From positions 186,001 to 250,000 of the forward strand of contig JACKOP010000001.1 in NCBI GenBank assembly GCA_024234165.1: 64,000 bases of DNA. Reading direction: 5' to 3'. Each line of letters begins with the position of its first letter. The first letter of the stretch is position 1. The notes under the pieces are model-generated. The model saw only the letters and a list, made by a program, of their open reading frames with translations, ran no database searches and was not told where the DNA came from. Shown one piece after another: positions 59,777-64,000 of the stretch. The translations under genes and the position numbers were made by a program. The stretch is from Pseudomonadales bacterium (GTDB taxonomy: Bacteria > Pseudomonadota > Gammaproteobacteria > Pseudomonadales > UBA5518).

Positions 59777-61168
59777 ATGCCCACAACGCCAGAGGTCATC
59801 GCACGTCGTCTGCGCGAACTGCTTGGCGCCGATGGTGTGATCGACGATCCACAGTCAACCGCACACTACGGCAACGATCGCACCGCACTGGTACCGCCCC
59901 GTCCTGCTTGCGTGGCGCTGCCGCGCAACCTCGAGGAGCTGCGAGGGGTGGTGGATCTCGCACGTCACGAGCGCATTCCTCTGGTTCCATCCGGCGGGCG
60001 TACCGGACTCAGCGGAGGAGCGATCGCCGCGCACGGAGAGATCGTGGTGGCGCTAGAGCGCATGAGCCGTCTGCTGGCAATCGACCCGGTCGAACGCACG
60101 ATCACGGTCGAGGCGGGAATGGTGACCGCCACACTACAGCAGCACGCAGCCGACGCGGGGCTGTTCTACGGTGTCGATTTTGCTTCAGCCGGCTCCAGTC
60201 AGATCGGGGGCAACATCGCGACCAACGCGGGTGGTATCCGCGTGATCCGTTACGGCATGACGCGCGAGCAGGTCCGCGGGCTGACGGTTATCGACGGGCG
60301 CGGTGAAGTGATGCAACTGAACCGCGGACTGGTCAAGAACAACACCGGATTCGATCTGCGCCACCTGTTCGTCGGCTCGGAAGGCATTCTGGGCATCGTG
60401 GCATCGGCCACGCTGAGCCTGCACGCACCGCCCGGCCCAGCGGCCGTGATGCTGCTGGCGGTACGCGACTTCGCGTCGATTCTGGACGTGCTGCACGCAT
60501 TCCAGCGCACGTTCACCTTGAACGCTTTCGAGTTCTTCGGACACAACGGCTTGTTGCGCGTACTGCGCGCGCTGGACATGCAAGCACCGCTTGCCGTGTC
60601 GGCTCCGTTCTATGTGCTGCTCGAATTCGAGGAGGAGGGCGACCGCGATGCTGCGCTCGACGTGCTGATGCGGCTGATGAACCAGGGCAGGGTGCACGAC
60701 GGCGTGCTCTCGCAGTCGCTCGCTCAGGCACGTGCACTGTGGCGGCTGCGCGAAGCGATGTCCGAAACCCTGGCACGCTGGCGGCCGTACAAGAACGATA
60801 TCGCGCTGCGGATTCCGCAGCTTCCCGTTTTCATCGACAGAGTGCAGGACTTGATCTCCCGCGAATACGCGGATTTCGAAGTGGTGTGGTATGGCCACAT
60901 CGGCGACGGCAATCTGCACCTCAACGTATTGCAGCCCGAAAATGCAGACAGCCGTGTGTTTGCCAGGTTCTGTAGCGCAGCCTCACATCGTATTGCTGCA
61001 CTGGTTGGCGAATACGGAGGCAGCATTTCGGCCGAGCATGGTGTAGGACTGCTGAAAAAGGAACTGCTTGGCTACACGCGCAGTGCGACCGAAATCGACG
61101 CGATGCGTGCGATCAAGCGCGTGTTCGATCCGTACGGGATCATGAACCCCGGCAAGGTGTTCGATTGA
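59777..61168 (+). CDS. FAD-linked oxidoreductase (D-lactate/2-hydroxyglutarate dehydrogenase, GlcD-like)
   Basis: A 463-aa flavoprotein of the VAO/PCMH family that oxidises a 2-hydroxy acid to a 2-oxo acid. The FAD domain shows PSGGRTGLSGGAIAAHGEIVVAL and GSSQIGGNIATNAGGIRVIRYG; the substrate domain ends YGHIGDGNLHLNVLQ and GSISAEHGVGLLK. The acid is not specified by sequence (D-lactate, D-2-hydroxyglutarate or glycolate). It overlaps the MFS gene start by 4 bp, suggesting that the transporter carries its substrate. Confidence 0.9.
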   Translation: MPTTPEVIARRLRELLGADGVIDDPQSTAHYGNDRTALVPPRPACVALPRNLEELRGVVDLARHERIPLVPSGGRTGLSGGAIAAHGEIVVALERMSRLLAIDPVERTITVEAGMVTATLQQHAADAGLFYGVDFASAGSSQIGGNIATNAGGIRVIRYGMTREQVRGLTVIDGRGEVMQLNRGLVKNNTGFDLRHLFVGSEGILGIVASATLSLHAPPGPAAVMLLAVRDFASILDVLHAFQRTFTLNAFEFFGHNGLLRVLRALDMQAPLAVSAPFYVLLEFEEEGDRDAALDVLMRLMNQGRVHDGVLSQSLAQARALWRLREAMSETLARWRPYKNDIALRIPQLPVFIDRVQDLISREYADFEVVWYGHIGDGNLHLNVLQPENADSRVFARFCSAASHRIAALVGEYGGSISAEHGVGLLKKELLGYTRSATEIDAMRAIKRVFDPYGIMNPGKVFD

Positions 61169-62379
61169 ACGACGCCACTCCAGACATTACCCGCTCGTAC
61201 TGGCCGGTCGTGGCCGGCGCGCTGCTCGCGCAGCTGTTCGCGATCGGCTTCTACAGCTATTCGTTCAGTTTCCTGGTATTGCCACTGCAGGAAGGACTTG
61301 ATGCGACCAGGGCGGAGGTGATGTACGCGATGACGGGATCGACCCTGGCGGCCTTCGTGCTTGCGCCCGGCTTCGGTGCGCTCGTCGACCGCCATTCCCC
61401 ACGCCTGCTGATGGCGATCGCCACGCTGGTATACGCGAGCGGCATGGCTTTGCTTTCGCAGAGCCCCAGCATCGAGGTGTTCATCGTCGTGTTCGCGCTC
61501 ACGCTGGCGGTGGCGAACAACCTGCTCGGGATCCTGTTGATCAATCCGATGCTGGCGCGCTGTTTCACCGCGACGCGCGGACGGGCGCTCGGCATCGCCG
61601 CACTGGGTGGTTCCCTGGGTGGATTTCTGGTTCCACCGGCATTTCTGTACCTGATCGAACACCACGGGTGGCGCGGTGGACTGCAAGGCTACGCACTCGT
61701 TCTCGTGCTGCTACTGCTGCCCGTGCTGTTCCTGACCACGCGCAACGCCCCGCGCCCGGAAGCTGGAACACAGCTCGGGTCTGTCGCAGGGCAGGGCGCT
61801 GTGCTGCGATTCGGTGCGATCCTTGCGCGCCGCGAGTACTGGTTGATCGGGGCCCCGGTGGCTTTGATCTTCTGCACCATTACGGTGGTCCTGGCGAACT
61901 TCACTCCGTACCTGGTCGGCGCCGGATTGACGCAGAGCGATGCGGGGCGCTTGCTGATCGCGGCGCCGGTCGGCAGCATGGTCGGAAAGCTGTTGTTCGG
62001 ACATGGTGCCGATCGGCTCGACAAGAAGTCGCTGCTGCAGATTGCGTTGGTACTGATGATCGGTGGCGTGCTGCTGATCATGCTCGCGCCATCGCGCGTT
62101 GCCGTGCTGGTCGCGATGCTCCTGCTCGGTACGGCGAGCGGCGGCACGGGACCGACGTGGGGTGCACTGTTGCCGGAGGTCTTCGGCCTGGCAAGTTATG
62201 GCCGCGTAATGGGTGCCATGTCGCCACTGATCACGCTGACGGTAACCGCCGGCCTGGCGTTTGCAGGAGTCAGCTTCGACGCCACCGGCGGCTACGAGGT
62301 GATGCTGTATGCGTTGACAGGAGCGCTGTGCATCGCAGTCATCACGCTCGGCACACTGGATGTGCGAGATCCGCGGTAA
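61165..62379 (+). CDS. MFS transporter (monocarboxylate/oxalate-formate-like)
   Basis: A 404-aa major facilitator with twelve predicted helices; loop motif 2-3 is GFGALVDRHSPRLLM, with a second-half counterpart at GKLLFGHGADRLDKKSL. It starts at a TTG overlapping the stop of the FAD-linked dehydrogenase gene, with no better upstream start. The pairing suggests import of a hydroxy acid or related carboxylate; specificity is inferred from the neighbour. Confidence 0.85.
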   Translation: MNDATPDITRSYWPVVAGALLAQLFAIGFYSYSFSFLVLPLQEGLDATRAEVMYAMTGSTLAAFVLAPGFGALVDRHSPRLLMAIATLVYASGMALLSQSPSIEVFIVVFALTLAVANNLLGILLINPMLARCFTATRGRALGIAALGGSLGGFLVPPAFLYLIEHHGWRGGLQGYALVLVLLLLPVLFLTTRNAPRPEAGTQLGSVAGQGAVLRFGAILARREYWLIGAPVALIFCTITVVLANFTPYLVGAGLTQSDAGRLLIAAPVGSMVGKLLFGHGADRLDKKSLLQIALVLMIGGVLLIMLAPSRVAVLVAMLLLGTASGGTGPTWGALLPEVFGLASYGRVMGAMSPLITLTVTAGLAFAGVSFDATGGYEVMLYALTGALCIAVITLGTLDVRDPR

Positions 62380-62416
62380 GGCGCAGTCGAGCGCATCCGA
62401 GAAAAATCATATTTAA

Positions 62417-62432
62417 CATAATATACATTATG
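62417..62432. promoter_or_regulatory. Imperfect palindrome in the CoA-transferase promoter region
   Basis: CATAATATACATTATG (62417-62432) is a 16-bp near-palindrome (one mismatched pair) inside an AT-rich patch of an otherwise GC-rich stretch. It may be an operator with overlapping promoter for the CoA-transferase gene. The 227 bases between the MFS and CoA-transferase genes otherwise show no supported gene. Confidence 0.4.
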
Positions 62433-62606
62433 CGAACCTCGGCAGACCCAAGACTGGACGCATCGATCGAGGCCGATATCATCGATGCTCCGTATTGCTC
62501 ATTTCCATTGCCGGTGGTTGTGCACTGCTGGAAGAATGGCGTGGCACCGATGGCGGCAGCGGCAAGAGCCTGATCCGACATCGGTCCAGTCGCAGAGAGG
62601 ATGCGC

Positions 62607-64000
62607 ATGATCCAGCAAGCACCAGATGAGCACGCAACGACCGGAGTCTTGAAGGACATCCGCGTACTGGACCTTTCCTGGGGCATCGCCGGGCCGATGG
62701 CCGGCATGATCCTTGCCGATCATGGTGCCGAAGTGATCAAGGTCGAACCTCCGGGTGGTGACCCGTTCCGCACGCAGTTGGGTTACAAGGCTTGGCAGCG
62801 AGGCAAGCGCAGTGGCGTTCTCGATCTCAAGCGTGAGGCCGACAAGGACGTACTGCTGTCTCTGGTGCGCGGCGCGGATGTACTGATCGAGAGCTTCAGT
62901 CCCGGAACCGCCACGCGGCTGGGGATCGATTACGACTCGCTGCAGCGAATCAATCCGCGCCTGGTCTACGGGTCAATTACCGGCTACGGACGCGGCAACC
63001 CGCATTCGGACCGGCCGGGCTACGACTCCCTTGTCGCTGCGCGTACGGGTTTGCAGTGGGAATTGCGTGGCTGGCCTGAAGGTCCCGTCCGCCACATGAA
63101 TGCTTTGCCCGATCTCCATCCCGAGCTCGATGTGCCACCCGGATCGGTACAAGGTCCAGAACGAGCCGGTCCGCTTTTTTCGGCGTCGAGCTGGCCCAGT
63201 CTGGGTGCATTTTTCGCGTTGGCACTGGGCATCAGCGCCGCACTGCGCGCGCGCGAAGTCACCGGGCGTGGACAATGGGTAGAGACATCCCTGCTGCAGG
63301 GTGCATTGTGTGCCGGATCGTATGTGTGGCAGCGAGCCGAACACACCGACGTCACCGGTTTCGATTCGTGGGTATTCGGCAGCAAGGCGCCCAAGGGCCA
63401 CTTCCGGTGCAAGGATGGTCGCTGGATCCACAACTGGGTACCCAACCCGCGCTTCATTCTTGCTGCCGGTGCAGGAGCCGCACTGGAAGCCACGCCGGAG
63501 CTTCGCATCCAGAACGATCCGGATCGAATCGGAACCGAGGTCCGGGAGCTGGTCGCGTTGAGCTACTACCAACCCGCCCTGGCTGCCACTGTCGCAAAGT
63601 TCGATTCTACGCAGTGGGTTAAGGCAGCGGTCATCAGCGATATCACGCTGCAGGCTGTCAGGCCGCCCGAAGAAGCACTGGTCGATACGGAGTTTCTTCG
63701 TGATGGCTGTGTCGTCGAACTCGACGATCCCGAGCTCGGCGCGACTCGCCAGGTGGGAATCTGCCATCGCCTGCACGCCTGCCCCACATCGATCCAACAC
63801 GCTGCGCCTTCGGTTGGCGAGCATACGGACGAGTTGCGAAGAGCCGCGCTTCATGCACCCCTTCCCTTCACGCCGGATCGCAGGCAACACAAGGCCCTCG
63901 CAGCGCCGCTGCAAGGCATAAGGGTGCTCGATCTGGGTGCTGCTATCGCGGGTCCCTTCGGTACGCAACTGCTTGCCGATCTGGGTGCCGAAGTCATCAA
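62607..64000 (+). CDS. CaiB/BaiF (family III) CoA-transferase, two-module, truncated by window end
   Basis: A partial gene of at least 464 codons without a stop in the window. The first module starts IRVLDLSWGIAGPMAGMILADHG and has the catalytic Asp140 in RPGYDSLVAARTG, with GRGQWVETSLLQG later. A second copy of the N-terminal signature (IRVLDLGAAIAGPFGTQLLADLGAEVI) begins at about residue 435, so the protein is a fused pair of family III transferases. The ATG at 62607 has an AGAGAGG site; an in-frame ATG at 62601 is possible. Such double proteins often act on acyl-CoA in steroid, carnitine or aromatic pathways; the substrate is unknown. Confidence 0.88.
   Translation, partial: MIQQAPDEHATTGVLKDIRVLDLSWGIAGPMAGMILADHGAEVIKVEPPGGDPFRTQLGYKAWQRGKRSGVLDLKREADKDVLLSLVRGADVLIESFSPGTATRLGIDYDSLQRINPRLVYGSITGYGRGNPHSDRPGYDSLVAARTGLQWELRGWPEGPVRHMNALPDLHPELDVPPGSVQGPERAGPLFSASSWPSLGAFFALALGISAALRAREVTGRGQWVETSLLQGALCAGSYVWQRAEHTDVTGFDSWVFGSKAPKGHFRCKDGRWIHNWVPNPRFILAAGAGAALEATPELRIQNDPDRIGTEVRELVALSYYQPALAATVAKFDSTQWVKAAVISDITLQAVRPPEEALVDTEFLRDGCVVELDDPELGATRQVGICHRLHACPTSIQHAAPSVGEHTDELRRAALHAPLPFTPDRRQHKALAAPLQGIRVLDLGAAIAGPFGTQLLADLGAEVI

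Noticed and set aside
62430..62573. A 47-codon small gene between the MFS and CoA-transferase genes
   Set aside because: It has no ribosome site, no recognisable motif and overlaps the putative operator, so there is no support beyond an open frame.

Overview
The window is a contiguous, high-GC (roughly 60-65 % by eye), tightly packed bacterial chromosome segment. It most resembles a gammaproteobacterium. The evidence is a complete c-di-GMP-controlled Lap adhesin system, a class II ribonucleotide reductase split into two genes as in Pseudomonas, a LexA-type SOS box of the gammaproteobacterial form, an SrkA kinase, and type I secretion, RND and MacB-like exporters with TolC. No rRNA, tRNA or CRISPR array was recognised.

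Layout. (1) 1-5.8 kb: a molybdate region on the minus strand (modA-modB-modC, a TonB-dependent receptor, a small molybdopterin-domain periplasmic protein, modE), with two 28-bp ModE-like operators. (2) 5.9-9.1 kb: mtnA and a cysteine synthase (plus strand), then srkA. (3) 9.1-14.6 kb: an RND pump with its lipoprotein adaptor and a putative zinc peptidase. (4) 14.8-21.5 kb: a phosphoesterase, then a GldA/GldF/GldG/DUF4340 ABC operon that ends in heme A synthase. (5) 21.6-25.8 kb: a MacB-like export operon. (6) 25.9-43 kb: a quinone oxidoreductase, then the Lap block: TolC-family LapE, LapG protease, LapD receptor, a small conserved protein, the giant LapA-like adhesin, a LuxR-type regulator, LapC and LapB. 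(7) 43-48.6 kb: transaldolase, an M14-type deacylase and split class II RNR (nrdJa/nrdJb) with paired NrdR boxes. (8) 48.6-55.5 kb: an EEP-family hydrolase, an unusual 817-aa protein combining a nucleotidyltransferase-like core with an APH kinase domain, and a LexA-box-controlled dnaE2 without neighbouring imuAB. (9) 55.5-57.6 kb: a small scrambled accessory islet (integrase stub, attC-like half-site, amphi-Trp protein, thioredoxin-like protein, HxlR regulator, IS3-family remnant, truncated GFA protein). (10) 57.6-64 kb: a membrane-anchored unknown, a DUF1254/1214 protein, an FAD-linked dehydrogenase with an MFS transporter, and the start of a two-module CoA-transferase running off the window.

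The outstanding feature is the adhesin at 31734-38609. About two thirds of it is an uninterrupted run of 519 tripeptides of the form (Ala/Pro)-Thr-Thr, in frame, between a LapG-cleavable retention module and a C-terminal type I secretion segment. A Thr-rich stalk of this kind recalls mucins and antifreeze glycoproteins. With LapB/C/E for export, LapD/LapG for c-di-GMP-controlled release and a LuxR-type regulator, it forms a complete surface-attachment module with an unusual stalk chemistry.
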